NCBI GenBank assembly: GCA_964559135.1
Contig: CAZLGG010000083.1
Coordinates: forward strand, 1 to 17,085
DNA from: DRQF01 sp964559135
GTDB lineage: Bacteria; Planctomycetota; GCA-002687715; DRQF01
Length of the DNA stretch: 17,085 nucleotides
Direction: 5' to 3'
In this document: positions 1 through 8,648 of the stretch, piece by piece
Numbering within the stretch: the stretch's first letter is position 1
Layout: every line of letters starts with the position of its first letter
The notes under the pieces: generated by a model
The model's database searches: none
What the model was told of the DNA's origin: nothing
What the model saw: only the letters and a program-made list of their open reading frames with translations
Position numbers and translations under genes: made by a program

Positions 1-122
1 TCAAATTCGATGAGGCTCCCTACCGCAACCTGATGTCTCTGCTGAGACGTCAGGAGTTGGATGACGAGGCAAAAGAAATCGCCGAGCTTCTCGAGCACCG
101 GCTCGCGGAGAACTCGCTCTGA
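1..122 (+). CDS. C-terminal end of an unidentified protein (partial)
   Basis: The third forward frame is open from the window edge to a TGA at 120-122 and encodes 39 residues. It is rich in charged, helix-forming residues (LLRRQELDDEAKEIAELL), typical of the amphipathic last helix of a cytoplasmic protein. The other two forward frames are closed by TGA codons near the edge. No domain can be named from so short a piece. The stop lies about 145 bp before the start of the FG-GAP gene on the same strand. Confidence 0.5.
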   Translation, partial: KFDEAPYRNLMSLLRRQELDDEAKEIAELLEHRLAENSL

Positions 123-267
123 ACTGTCATTCGGGCCTCCTTCCCCCCCGGTCGCGGGAAGAAAAGTCATCCTCGCCGGTTTTGGATGTACGAAGTTGCT
201 CCGCTTCTCCTCCATCCCGGTAGACCAAGGCGCGACGTCGTGCCCTTCCTCTGGGGACCCCTTGACG

Positions 268-1884
268 ATGACCACCAAGAACCGGAACGCTTTCACCATC
301 ATCCTGGCTTTCTGCTGGATGAGTTCACCCCTCTCCTCACAGATCACGCTTTCGCCCGGCCCCACCGCCGCAATCGGCTCCACAGTCCAGGCTCTCCGGG
401 CCACCGACCTCAACGGAGACGGGTTCCGCGACCTGATCGTCAAGACAGGGGGCAACGTCGCAGTCATTCTGAGTACCTGCCAAACGAGCTATGGGGCGTC
501 CGCATTCGTCGGCACCGCACTCCTGGCCGCCTACCCGGAAGCCTACGCTGTCGGCGACGTCGATCTCGACGGGCTTCCCGACATCGTCATGGCCGCATCC
601 TCATACCCAGCGAACACGGCTGAACTCCGGGTGCTCCACAACATGGGTGACGGCAGCTTCGGGCCACCCCAGGTTTTCCCGGTCATCCCGCCGGGCATTC
701 CGGGATTCGTCCCCCAGGCCATCGCCATGACCCTCGCGGACATGGACGGAGACGGAGATCTCGACGTCGCGGTCGCCACCCACGTCAATGGACTCGTGAA
801 CGGGGACGGGTTCTATACGATCGTCCTCAATCAAACCGTCGCCAGCGGCGCTCTCGCCTTCAGCACGGCCGTGAACATCTCCTCGACGGAGGCTTCGGCC
901 TCCGACATCCTCGCCGCTGATCTCGACAATGATGGCGACATGGACCTCGTCTTGCCTCACTTGTTCGATGTGAGCGTGACGGTTTTCTTGAATGACGGGA
1001 GTGGTATCTCCGGGTCCGTGACGAAGGAATCACTCTCCGGAGCGAACACGACGGGACCATCGAAGTTGGCCGCGGCCGACCTCAACGGAGATGGATTCAT
1101 CGATGTCGTGGCGTTGAGACCACAGAGCTACAGCGTACTTCTGAATCTCGATGGCGGGACCAACTTGGCGAACGCGGGGACACTGCGGTCCCAACCCCAA
1201 GTGCCACTCGCCCCGCTCGGGATCACGACGGCATTCCAGCCCACGGATATCGGATTGGCCGATCTCGACAACGACGGCGCCGCCGACATGATTCTCACGC
1301 TGAGCGGGGCCTTTGGAGTTCCCGGCTCCATTGCGGTTCTCCCGGGATCGGCCCCAATGACTTTCGCCCAGGCGACGACTTTCCTTCCAGGCCACAACCT
1401 GGGCGGCCTTGTGCTGGAGGATCTCGACGGCGATTCCGACACGGACATCGCAGCCATCGATCCGGTCGCCGGGATGACCTTCATCCTCGAGAACCTCGTT
1501 CGGACGCCGTGGCAGGACCTCGGTCAAGCCCTCCCCGGGACTCACGGGAATCCGTGCGCGACGGGAACGGGTTCCCTGGAGGGCGGGGCACTGGTGACAT
1601 TTCGGCTGCGTAACGCGTTGGAGAACAGCGCCGCTCTCGTCCTCGCGAGCCCGACTCCGTTGAACATGCCGGCGGCGGGGGGCCTCGTCGTGCCCGACTA
1701 CACGGCCCCGGGAGCCATCATCACTGTGGTACCGACGGATGCAGCAGGCAACCATCGCGTCGATATCCCCTGGCCGCTTGGGTTGCCCCCCGGATTGACT
1801 CTCTATATCCAGTATTGGATGGGGGACCCGATGGGCCCGATGGGAGTCGCCGCGTCGAACGCCCTTCTCCTTACGACGCCTTGA
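268..1884 (+). CDS. Secreted FG-GAP/VCBS repeat protein
   Basis: This 538-residue protein is probably exported. The ATG at 268 is chosen because it opens directly onto a signal peptide (MTTKNRN, a hydrophobic stretch, then SSPLSSQ at about residues 19-25); the frame is open further upstream but reads as low-complexity, non-protein-like sequence. Seven repeats with the calcium-loop pattern D-x-D/N-x-D-G-x-x-D occur between about residues 44 and 395, for example DLNGDGFRD, DMDGDGDLD and DLDNDGDMD. This suggests an FG-GAP beta-propeller. Residues from about 410 form a C-terminal module ending in a DPxGPxGVAASNAL-type motif, which I associate with secreted planctomycete proteins. No catalytic motif is visible. 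Likely roles are surface display, adhesion or binding, but these are inferred only from the fold. No strong Shine-Dalgarno sequence precedes the start. Confidence 0.88.
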   Translation: MTTKNRNAFTIILAFCWMSSPLSSQITLSPGPTAAIGSTVQALRATDLNGDGFRDLIVKTGGNVAVILSTCQTSYGASAFVGTALLAAYPEAYAVGDVDLDGLPDIVMAASSYPANTAELRVLHNMGDGSFGPPQVFPVIPPGIPGFVPQAIAMTLADMDGDGDLDVAVATHVNGLVNGDGFYTIVLNQTVASGALAFSTAVNISSTEASASDILAADLDNDGDMDLVLPHLFDVSVTVFLNDGSGISGSVTKESLSGANTTGPSKLAAADLNGDGFIDVVALRPQSYSVLLNLDGGTNLANAGTLRSQPQVPLAPLGITTAFQPTDIGLADLDNDGAADMILTLSGAFGVPGSIAVLPGSAPMTFAQATTFLPGHNLGGLVLEDLDGDSDTDIAAIDPVAGMTFILENLVRTPWQDLGQALPGTHGNPCATGTGSLEGGALVTFRLRNALENSAALVLASPTPLNMPAAGGLVVPDYTAPGAIITVVPTDAAGNHRVDIPWPLGLPPGLTLYIQYWMGDPMGPMGVAASNALLLTTP

Positions 1885-1963
1885 CCGCCCGCCCCAAGGT
1901 GCTCGAGATGCGGAAGAAGTGTCGCATCCGTCATGTACACACGATTCCGTGATACGGTGAACC

Positions 1964-1999
1964 GAGTGCAAGTGTCCGTCTTCGGTGTCGACTGCACTC
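1964..1999. repeat. Inverted repeat (7-bp arms, 22-nt spacer)
   Basis: GAGTGCA at 1964-1970 is matched perfectly by TGCACTC at 1993-1999. The spacer contains a small CCG-TCTT-CGG hairpin. There is no T-tract, so it is a poor intrinsic terminator. It lies 80 bp after the FG-GAP gene and directly before a purine-rich GAGGAGGG stretch, so a regulatory role for a short downstream ORF is possible but unproven. Confidence 0.25.
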
Positions 2000-2011
2000 G
2001 AGGAGGGATCG

Positions 2012-2107
2012 TTGACCGAAAGCAGAGACAGGGAACCCACTGGGCCTGAAATCGACGCGGAAGGTGGAATCCCGACGGCTGGATGCCTTTCACATCTCCC
2101 GTCGTAG
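2012..2107 (+). CDS. Possible 31-codon ORF or 5' remnant of a gene
   Basis: A GAGGAGGG ribosome-binding-like sequence (2000-2007) is followed, 4 nt later, by TTG at 2012 and 30 further codons ending in TAG at 2105-2107. The start (TESRDREPTGPEIDAEGG) is acidic and looks like the disordered N-terminus of a larger cytoplasmic protein. The ORF stops 20 bp before the end of the convergent kinase gene, so it may be the leftover 5' end of a gene truncated by rearrangement. It could also be chance. No family is recognised. Confidence 0.18.
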   Translation: MTESRDREPTGPEIDAEGGIPTAGCLSHLPS

Positions 2108-2126
2108 AGGCCGCTGAATCCCGAAC

Positions 2127-4211
2127 TCACGTCGTTGGCACGGTGGTGAGATCGAGGAGAATCTCGAAAAGGGCGCGGCGGTCGATGGGCTTCGTGGCGA
2201 AGGCATCGCAGCCGGCCTCGCGGCAACGTTCCTGTTCCATGGGCAAAACGGCCGCGGTCAGGACGACGATGGGATGGGCGTATCCCCGGGCTCGCAACTC
2301 CTTGATCGCGGCCACGCCGTCCATCTCGGGCATGTGCATGTCCATGAGAACGACATCGAACGGATCGCCATCGGCCTCGGCCCGTAGCGCGACATCCACG
2401 GCGTCCCGCCCATTCGCGACCACTTGGACGGCGGCCCCGAAGCGCTCCAAGATACGTAACACGATTCGCTGGTTCACGCGGTTGTCCTCGGCGACGAGAA
2501 CACGGCACGACAAGCCGGCGTCCATGGCAAGATCCATGTCCTCACGGGTCGCCTCCCCGGTTTCCTCGACCAACGTCACATCGTCGACCTCTCCTGTCGG
2601 AATGGCAAGCCGAAAGACGCTCCCTTCCCCCGGCTCCGAACGAACGAGGCGGAGGTCACCCCCAAGCAGGCCCGCGAGGCGCCGCGAGATGTCGAGGCCG
2701 AGGCCGGTCCCTCCGAAACGTCGCGTCGTCGAGGTGTCGGCTTGCTTGAAGCGCTCGAACAACCGGGCGGCATGTTCGGCGCTCATCCCGATTCCCGAAT
2801 CCTCAACGTCGAGAATCAGCCTCCCGGGAGCCTCGTCGGTCTCGAAGCGAGCCGTGAGATGCACGCCGCCCTTCTCGGTGAATTTGATGGCGTTGCCGAC
2901 GAGGTTGAAGAGAATCTGCTTCGTTCGTGAGGGGTCACCTCGAATGAACTCGGGCAGGGGGCCATCCGCCGACACCTTCAATTCGATCCCTTTCTGGTGA
3001 GCCTTGACGCCCATGAGGGATCGCACTTCCTCCAGAACGGAGAACGGAGACCAGTCCGTGGATTCGATCTCCATGTGACCGGCGAGGATCTTGGAGAGGT
3101 CCAGGACGTCGTTGATCAGGTGCATCAGGTGCTTGCCGTTGTCGAAGATAACACGTACGAACTCGGCGCAGGAATCGGGGAGTTCGTCCCTTCGAATCTC
3201 CAGTTCCTCGGCGTATCCCAGAATCGCCGTCAACGGTGTCCGAAGTTCGTGGCTCATATTTGCCAGAAACTCCTCCTTCGCGCGCTCAGCCTGCTGCGCT
3301 TCGTCACGGGCGTTTTCGAGTTCGCGCGTGCGCTCCTGGACTCTCGCTTCGAGGTTGATGGTGGAATCGCGGACGGAATCAGCCATCCGATTGAAGGCTC
3401 CGGCCATGTCCGTGAGTTCATCTCGTCCGATCTCGGGGACGCGAATACGAAGGTCGGGACGAGCTTCCACCGCGGCCATGACCTCGCAGGCACTCTTGAT
3501 CCGCCGGTTCACGACTCGATCGAAGCTGTAGAGGATCAATAGGAACAGACCGACCGTCGCGACGAGGAAGACGACCAGAGCGTGAACACCGAGAGACGCC
3601 TGATGCTCAAGAAGGTCATCGATGGGCACCGTCACCAACGTGAGTCCGGCGATCTCGCCTGCCTTCCATCCGAATCCACTCTCCCCCCCGTACCGCTCGA
3701 CCAGACCGGGGGGCGCGTCCTCAGGGTCCCCGTGGCAGACGAGGCACCGCTGCTCCACGACCTCCGGTTGAGCAAAGAAGTAACATTGGCGCCCTCCGAT
3801 CTCTCTCATCCCATTGATGGAATCAAGAGTTGGCTCGCGGCGAAACCGACCGATGAGGCCGGCCTCGAACTCGTCCGCCTTGTTCGCCGGGTTGAGGGGA
3901 TTCAGCGTCGGTTGCCGGTAGACGTAGTCGGGCAATTCGGCGCTCAGACGCTCGAACAGAGCGCGTGTCACGAACGTGCTGGACATGGCTTCCGGCGTGA
4001 AGCGCTCCAGCTCGTCGCTCACGGCGGGACGAAGGGACTCTTTGACCATTCTCCGACTTGCGCTCGCCACGGACAGAATCGCGGACGCACGTCGGTGCGC
4101 GACATCAGCCAGGGCCCGCTCTTGGTCGTCCTGGACCACCCAGAAACCCACCCCGAGGACACCAACGATCCCGAAGACGACGATCAGTGCGAATCGTGTT
4201 CTCAGCTTCAT
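2127..4211 (-). CDS. Haem-binding hybrid sensor histidine kinase (copy A)
   Basis: This 694-residue inner-membrane hybrid kinase has a transmembrane segment at about residues 8-27 and a periplasmic Tll0287-like/DUF3365 sensor domain at about 28-205. The sensor carries CLVCH (C156, C159, H160), the c-type haem attachment motif. A second membrane helix lies at about 206-230 and HAMP at 231-285. A HisKA box SHELRTPL follows with phospho-acceptor H321. The ATPase has the N-box (NLVGNAIKF, 436-444), DSGIGM (471-476) and GTGLGL (501-506). The receiver domain has E575/D576, phospho-acceptor D624, T652 and K674. The start MKLRTRF is chosen because the paralogue at 5124-7220 has the same start, although no clear Shine-Dalgarno is present. 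A redox or gas input through haem is inferred from the family. No separate HPt protein or output regulator is encoded nearby, so its partner is unknown. Confidence 0.93.
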   Translation of the reverse strand: MKLRTRFALIVVFGIVGVLGVGFWVVQDDQERALADVAHRRASAILSVASASRRMVKESLRPAVSDELERFTPEAMSSTFVTRALFERLSAELPDYVYRQPTLNPLNPANKADEFEAGLIGRFRREPTLDSINGMREIGGRQCYFFAQPEVVEQRCLVCHGDPEDAPPGLVERYGGESGFGWKAGEIAGLTLVTVPIDDLLEHQASLGVHALVVFLVATVGLFLLILYSFDRVVNRRIKSACEVMAAVEARPDLRIRVPEIGRDELTDMAGAFNRMADSVRDSTINLEARVQERTRELENARDEAQQAERAKEEFLANMSHELRTPLTAILGYAEELEIRRDELPDSCAEFVRVIFDNGKHLMHLINDVLDLSKILAGHMEIESTDWSPFSVLEEVRSLMGVKAHQKGIELKVSADGPLPEFIRGDPSRTKQILFNLVGNAIKFTEKGGVHLTARFETDEAPGRLILDVEDSGIGMSAEHAARLFERFKQADTSTTRRFGGTGLGLDISRRLAGLLGGDLRLVRSEPGEGSVFRLAIPTGEVDDVTLVEETGEATREDMDLAMDAGLSCRVLVAEDNRVNQRIVLRILERFGAAVQVVANGRDAVDVALRAEADGDPFDVVLMDMHMPEMDGVAAIKELRARGYAHPIVVLTAAVLPMEQERCREAGCDAFATKPIDRRALFEILLDLTTVPTT

Positions 4212-4513
4212 GAAGACCAGCGATCCCGCCATAGTCGTTTCCGGGAAGCCAACACTGGCTCCCCACCCCGAAGAACGACTCGCCCTGTCTCCCTTCTCGA
4301 CTTCAGCATCCGACCTTCTTGAACCCAATGTAAAGGGATAGACCCAAAAAACTCACCTGATCGAGCGAGGTGGAATGGAGATACGCGGCCGAAGTACCGA
4401 TGAGTTGTCGCGTGACTCGAGGCGGAGGTTCGCAGGCAACCACCTGGTTTTCGAGGACGAGCCACGCAGGACCTTCGTGGATTCTCGAGAGACCACGCTG
4501 TTCACTCATCGCA
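4212..4513. other. Gap between kinase A and the YciI-type relic, with a doubtful 68-codon ORF
   Basis: These 302 bp contain no confident gene. On the minus strand an ATG at 4509 begins a 68-codon frame ending at 4303, only 4 nt after the TGA of the YciI-type gene, a spacing that would suit translational coupling. It starts MSEQRGLSRIHEGPAW and ends with a mildly hydrophobic stretch, but matches no family I know and overlaps the probable promoter area of kinase A. A 13-nt sequence, GAACGACTCGCCC (4273-4285), recurs at 5088-5100; at that length it may be chance. Confidence 0.2.
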
Positions 4514-4807
4514 TCAGGGTTTCTTCGCCTGAATCCGTCTGTGCGCTTCCGCGATCTGAGAGACGGCGGCCGAGCCATACCAAGAGTGCAGCTCGAGGGC
4601 GAGGAGACCGGCTTGCAGAAAAGCGATCACATAGGATCGCATTCCGTATTGGTCCGCCCTCAACCCTTTGGCCAAAGCCTCATCAAACAGGGCATCGGCG
4701 CGCTCGGGGACCTCGGCGGTCCGCGGCTTTTCGCTGTCGGCGCAGCCTACGGCGATCATCATCAACACCGCCACCAAGGTGACATTTCGGTCGAAGCGCT
4801 TCATCAT
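4514..4807 (-). pseudogene. YciI-type lipoprotein with an internal deletion
   Basis: The 97-residue frame begins with a lipoprotein-like signal (KRF, then VTLVAVLMMIAVG-C22, though the lipobox -3 residue is alanine). It continues with a segment typical of the start of YciI/DGPF-like domains (LRADQYGMRSYVIAFLQAG, about residues 49-67). It then jumps directly to the family's usual C-terminal end (LELHSWYGSAAV, about 71-82). The intervening core, roughly 60 residues in intact relatives and including the conserved strand-helix region, is absent, although the frame is kept. Intact lipoprotein homologues of about 150-160 residues are expected. The gene is therefore probably non-functional, although an expressed short lipoprotein cannot be ruled out. 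The start (ATG 4807 or 4804) is uncertain. Confidence 0.65.
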
Positions 4808-4872
4808 GGGATCACGTAGCTCCCTGTCCATGAAGCGTCGGTGAAATGCGAGCGTCTACGTCATGACGGCGA

Positions 4873-4990
4873 GACCGTTCATCTGGATTGCCGCCGCGTC
4901 TCCGCAACAGGAATCTCAGGCGGGGAATTCGTGTCACCACACCTCGCCGTCGACCCGTTCGGACAAGATCGCAGCCTTCGCTCCGCCCAA
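4873..4990 (+). pseudogene. Frameshifted fragment of a PHB-depolymerase-type esterase gene
   Basis: This stretch closely matches nucleotides of the intact esterase gene at about 8033-8150. Shared runs include TTCATCTGGATT, CCGCCGC, TCTCCGC and TTCGGACAAG. The first part translates as HLDCRRVSATGISGGEF, against HLDSRRISATGISNGGF in the intact protein, the segment around the catalytic serine. One extra base near 4963 (GACCCGTTCGGAC versus GACCTTTCGGAC) moves the match to another frame, where it continues as SDKIAAFAP (intact SDKVAAVAP). The 5' and 3' parts of the gene are missing. The fragment lies upstream of kinase B's 3' end and about 660 bp from the kinase A start, in the same orientation to kinase A as the intact esterase has to kinase B. 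Confidence 0.78.
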
Positions 4991-5123
4991 TGGCCTACTC
5001 TGGAAAGCCCCCCATCTCATCTCTTCCTTGAATCGCCCCAGTGAGGGCTCCGAAGCTATCCTCGTCTCTCCTGGCGACCCCGGGTGAGAACGACTCGCCC
5101 GTGGTTCGAGGCGGAGCTGATGA

Positions 5124-7220
5124 TCAAGCGGAAGTGACGGGGCGAAGCCTCGGTGACTCCTCGACGAATCTCGCGAGGACATCAAAGAGCTCCTGGCGCT
5201 CGATGGGTTTACACGCCACCGCGTCGCATCCCGCCTCACGGCAGCTCTGGATCTCGGCAGGCATGACGGCGGCGGAGAGAACGATGATCGGCCGATCGTA
5301 GCCTACATCTCGAAGTCGCCGAATGGCTTCCAATCCGTCCATTTCGGGCATGTGCATGTCCATCAGGATGACGTCGAACGGATCGTCCTCCTCAACAGCC
5401 TTCAAAGCCTCATTCATTGCGTCACGGCCATTCGACACCAACTGCACGTCGGCCCCAAAATACTCGAGGACCCGAAGGACGATCCGTTGGTTGACAGGAT
5501 TGTCTTCGGCAACGAGGAGGCGACAGTCGAGTCGCGCCTTGAGATCTTCGAGTTTCCCTTGGCGGCACGGGCTGGATGCGTTCCCATCACAGTTCCCTCC
5601 AACCAGCCCTATTTCGACCGGCAGGGTGAGCCGAAAGAGGCTCCCGCGGCCAGGACTCGAGTCGACGAGGGTGAGGTCTCCTCCCAGGAGACCGGCAAGT
5701 CCCATCGAGATGTCGAGACCCAACCCTGATCCGCCGAATCGTCGCGTCGTCGAGCCGTCAGCTTGCTTGAATCTCTGAAACACCCGGACAGCAAGATCAG
5801 GGGCGATACCGATTCCCGTGTCCTTCACATCAAAGCTCAGGATTCCGGCCCCCTCGCCGGGTTCGAACCGCACCGTCAGCGTGACGCTGCCCTCTTCGGT
5901 AAACTTGATAGCATTCCCCACAAGATTGTAGAGGATCTGCTTCGTTCGAAAGACGTCCCCTCGGACACATTCGGGTAGGCTTCCTTCTGCTGAAACCTGA
6001 AGGGTAATACCGCGCGCTCGCGCACGTGGCCCCATCACGGAGTGGATTTCGGCAACGAGGCGATCTGGAGACCAGTCGCTCACCTCGACTTCCATCTCAC
6101 CCGCGATGATCTTCGAGATATCGAGAATGTCATTGATCAGCCTGAGAAGGTGCCTGCCGTTCTCGTTGATCACATCAACGATCTCGACACAGCTCGGTGG
6201 CAACTCGTCGGCCCTGAGAGCCAACTCGTCGCCGAATCCGAGAATTGCAGTGAGGGGTGTACGCAGCTCGTGACTCATATTGGCCAAGAATTCATCCTTG
6301 GCGCGTTCGGATTGACGAGCATCATTCAGCTCGGAAGTCCTCCGCTCGACACGACGCTCCAAGGTCGCTGCCGCTTCCTGGAGAGAGTCCGCCATATCGT
6401 TGAAGGCGAGGGCCATCTGGGTGATCTCGTCGTGACCTTCCGCGTCAACGCGAAGATGCAAGGCAGGGTCGGCCGCGACCCGTTCCATGATTCTCGAAGC
6501 CTTGTCGAGACGCCTATTCACCATACGGTCGAAAGCTGAATCAACAAAGAAACCCAGACACAGGGTTGATAAGAGAAAAACCCAGAAGACGTGAATGTTG
6601 AGAGATGCCTGGCTGGCCAGCAAGTCATCGATCGGCACGGTCACCATCGTGATTCCAGCGACCGTACCTGGTTCCCAGCCAAAGCCGGAATCCCGCCCGT
6701 AACGTTCAGCGAGTCCGACAGGCGCGTCTTCGGGATTCCCGTGGCACGCGAGACAACTCTCCTTTACGACCTCGGGCCTCGCCACGAAGTAACTCATGCG
6801 CCCATCGACCTCGCGCGTTCCCTTGATCACAGTCAAGGTCGGCGATTTCTGAAAACGGCCGATGACCTCCGCTTCGAATGCATTCGCCTTGTTTTCAGCA
6901 TTGAGTGGGCGGAGGGTCGGCTGTCGATAGACATACGATGGAAGAGTATCCTGAAGCTGCGAAAACGTCGCGCGGGTAACGTATGTGCTCGACATCAGCT
7001 CCGGAGTGAATTCGTCAAACGCTTCCGCCGCAGCTGGTCGTAGGCTCTCTCTCACCATCCCTCGACAGGCCTCAGCGAAAGCCAGGACAGCGTTGGCCCT
7101 CTTGTATGCCGCATCCTCGAGGGCCTGTTTTTGGTGGCGACGAACGACGACAAAGCCGATTCCGAGAATCGCAGAAATTGCCAAGACGACGATGACGCCA
7201 AAACGTGTTCTGAGTTTCAT
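5124..7220 (-). CDS. Haem-binding hybrid sensor histidine kinase (copy B)
   Basis: This 698-residue paralogue of the kinase at 2127-4211 has the same domain order: membrane helix (about 8-27), periplasmic Tll0287-like/DUF3365 domain with CLACH (C156, C159, H160), second helix (about 206-230), HAMP, HisKA (SHELRTPL, H317), HATPase (NLVGNAIKF, DTGIGI, GSGLGL) and a C-terminal receiver (E572/D573, phospho-acceptor D621, K671). The first 300 or so residues align to copy A without gaps. A small gap before HisKA and a longer linker before the receiver (about residues 536-560, with two cysteines) distinguish it. The start MKLRTRF is supported by the paralogue and by AGGTCAAGG immediately upstream. 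Divergent sensor and linker residues suggest a different ligand range or output, but this is inference. No cognate regulator lies next to it. Confidence 0.93.
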   Translation of the reverse strand: MKLRTRFGVIVVLAISAILGIGFVVVRRHQKQALEDAAYKRANAVLAFAEACRGMVRESLRPAAAEAFDEFTPELMSSTYVTRATFSQLQDTLPSYVYRQPTLRPLNAENKANAFEAEVIGRFQKSPTLTVIKGTREVDGRMSYFVARPEVVKESCLACHGNPEDAPVGLAERYGRDSGFGWEPGTVAGITMVTVPIDDLLASQASLNIHVFWVFLLSTLCLGFFVDSAFDRMVNRRLDKASRIMERVAADPALHLRVDAEGHDEITQMALAFNDMADSLQEAAATLERRVERRTSELNDARQSERAKDEFLANMSHELRTPLTAILGFGDELALRADELPPSCVEIVDVINENGRHLLRLINDILDISKIIAGEMEVEVSDWSPDRLVAEIHSVMGPRARARGITLQVSAEGSLPECVRGDVFRTKQILYNLVGNAIKFTEEGSVTLTVRFEPGEGAGILSFDVKDTGIGIAPDLAVRVFQRFKQADGSTTRRFGGSGLGLDISMGLAGLLGGDLTLVDSSPGRGSLFRLTLPVEIGLVGGNCDGNASSPCRQGKLEDLKARLDCRLLVAEDNPVNQRIVLRVLEYFGADVQLVSNGRDAMNEALKAVEEDDPFDVILMDMHMPEMDGLEAIRRLRDVGYDRPIIVLSAAVMPAEIQSCREAGCDAVACKPIERQELFDVLARFVEESPRLRPVTSA

Positions 7221-7586
7221 CCTTGACCTGACTCGCAGCCACCGACCTTCGGAGGTACTGACTGAGTTCGCTGAGCCGACGTTTCGTGCTCGACCAAGGT
7301 CGAGAGTAGTGCACCGCAGGCCCCGTACCGATCCCTTTGTCGGTCCGAGAGTCCGTCGCCTTGAGAAAGTCCTGATCAAGACATCGGCTCCAAGGCGTCG
7401 CATGTGAGCGCGCCAAGCCCATTGAGAACTCTCTGCTACGAACCGTCCTCGGACTCCGGCGGCCGGCGAGCCGGGGGCGGAGAAAGCGGAATTCCAGGCT
7501 CGATCCGTGGACGAAATCCGGTGAGTTACGTTTCAACCACGCATGAATCGTTCAACTGGAAGCTCCTCGGAATGAAGGAGAGTGAC
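7221..7586. other. Divergent promoter region between kinase B and the esterase
   Basis: These 366 bp separate two divergent genes and must contain both promoters, although no convincing -35/-10 pair could be picked out. The only clear structure is a perfect inverted repeat, CTCGACC-AA-GGTCGAG, at 7289-7304, about 70 bp upstream of the kinase start. It could be an operator or a short hairpin. An open frame extends upstream of the esterase to 7404, but it reads as non-coding sequence. Confidence 0.35.
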
Positions 7587-8615
7587 ATGCGTCGACACAT
7601 CACCCTAGCCTCCGCATCGATGAGAGCCTCTTCCCTTTTCCCACTCATCGTGGCGACGCTGCTCGTTGGCTCCTGTTCGGCGCGGGGCCAGAAGGAATCA
7701 CCGGCTCAGCGGCGAGACTGGACCCGCACCATCGAACACGACGGCGTGAAACGGACCTACCACGTCCATCTGCCGCCCCACTTCGAGATGGGCAAGAAAT
7801 CCCATCCCGCGGTGATCGGCCTCCACGGCGGCGGAGGCGATGCCCGACGATTCGCAAAAGACTCCACGGGTGGCACGCTGCTCCGCGCCGCCGAAGACCG
7901 CGGAGTCGTTCTGATTCTTCCCGAAGGCCTGAACGGCCACTGGAACGACGGACGTACGGAGGTTTTTCGTGGAGAAAAGGGACCGGATGATGTCGGGTTT
8001 CTCGGAAAAGTCATCGACGACGCCGTCCGGACCTTTCATCTGGATTCCCGCCGCATCTCCGCGACAGGGATCTCGAACGGCGGCTTCATGTCACTGCGCC
8101 TCGCGGTCGACCTTTCGGACAAGGTCGCGGCCGTCGCCCCGGTCGCGGCGCAGATGACCCGGGTGCTCGCCACCAAGAAACCCAAGCGGCCGGTTTCGGT
8201 CCTTTTCATGTGCGGAACGAAGGACCCGATCGTGCCTTACGGCGGCGGCGTGGTGCGCGTTCTGCGTTTCGGCCGTGGTCGCGGCGATGTCCTCTCCGTC
8301 GATGATTCGGCGAAGTATTGGCGCGGCGTCGACGGCTGCAAGTCCGCACCGAAAGTCCTGCACCTGAAGGACACGGACCCCAGGGACGGTACGACCGTCG
8401 ACGTGATGCGCTTCGCCGGGGGACGCGACGGAACGGAGGTCGCGATCTTCAAGATCATCGGCGGGGGTCACGCGTGGCCGGGGCGAGGCCGCGAGCGTAA
8501 GCGATGGAAAAGAAAGCTCGTCGGCCGTGCCAGCACCGAGATCGATGCCGGCGCCGTCGTTCTGGACTTCCTGCTCGCCCACGACCGGAGAGAGGCCCCT
8601 GGCGACAGGCGGTGA
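7587..8615 (+). CDS. Exported PHB-depolymerase/LpqC-family esterase (lipoprotein)
   Basis: This 342-residue alpha/beta hydrolase of the Esterase_PHB type (COG3509) probably cleaves ester bonds in polyesters or feruloyl/acetyl conjugates outside the cytoplasm. The ATG at 7587 is chosen because AAGGAG lies 7 nt upstream and a signal follows, with lipobox VGS-C30. Family motifs are HGGGG (80-84, oxyanion region), GISNG with nucleophile S163, CGTKDPIVPY with D213, and GGGHAWPG with H295, giving a complete Ser-Asp-His triad. A frameshifted fragment of a second copy is found at 4873-4990. The gene diverges from kinase B and converges on the selenoprotein-like gene, whose 3' end is 33 bp away. The natural substrate cannot be told from the sequence. 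Confidence 0.9.
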   Translation: MRRHITLASASMRASSLFPLIVATLLVGSCSARGQKESPAQRRDWTRTIEHDGVKRTYHVHLPPHFEMGKKSHPAVIGLHGGGGDARRFAKDSTGGTLLRAAEDRGVVLILPEGLNGHWNDGRTEVFRGEKGPDDVGFLGKVIDDAVRTFHLDSRRISATGISNGGFMSLRLAVDLSDKVAAVAPVAAQMTRVLATKKPKRPVSVLFMCGTKDPIVPYGGGVVRVLRFGRGRGDVLSVDDSAKYWRGVDGCKSAPKVLHLKDTDPRDGTTVDVMRFAGGRDGTEVAIFKIIGGGHAWPGRGRERKRWKRKLVGRASTEIDAGAVVLDFLLAHDRREAPGDRR

Positions 8616-8648
8616 ATGGGCGACGATCTTGCCGAAGAGAGTTTCGAG

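Noticed and set aside
1030..2508. Long minus-strand frame of 492 codons opposite the FG-GAP gene
   Set aside because: It is arginine- and proline-rich shadow sequence of two real genes, crosses the intergenic region and shows no motif.
4273..5100. 13-nt direct repeat GAACGACTCGCCC at 4273-4285 and 5088-5100 as a recombination or attachment site
   Set aside because: It is short, does not sit at equivalent places of the two duplicated units and is not flanked by integrase or transposase genes.
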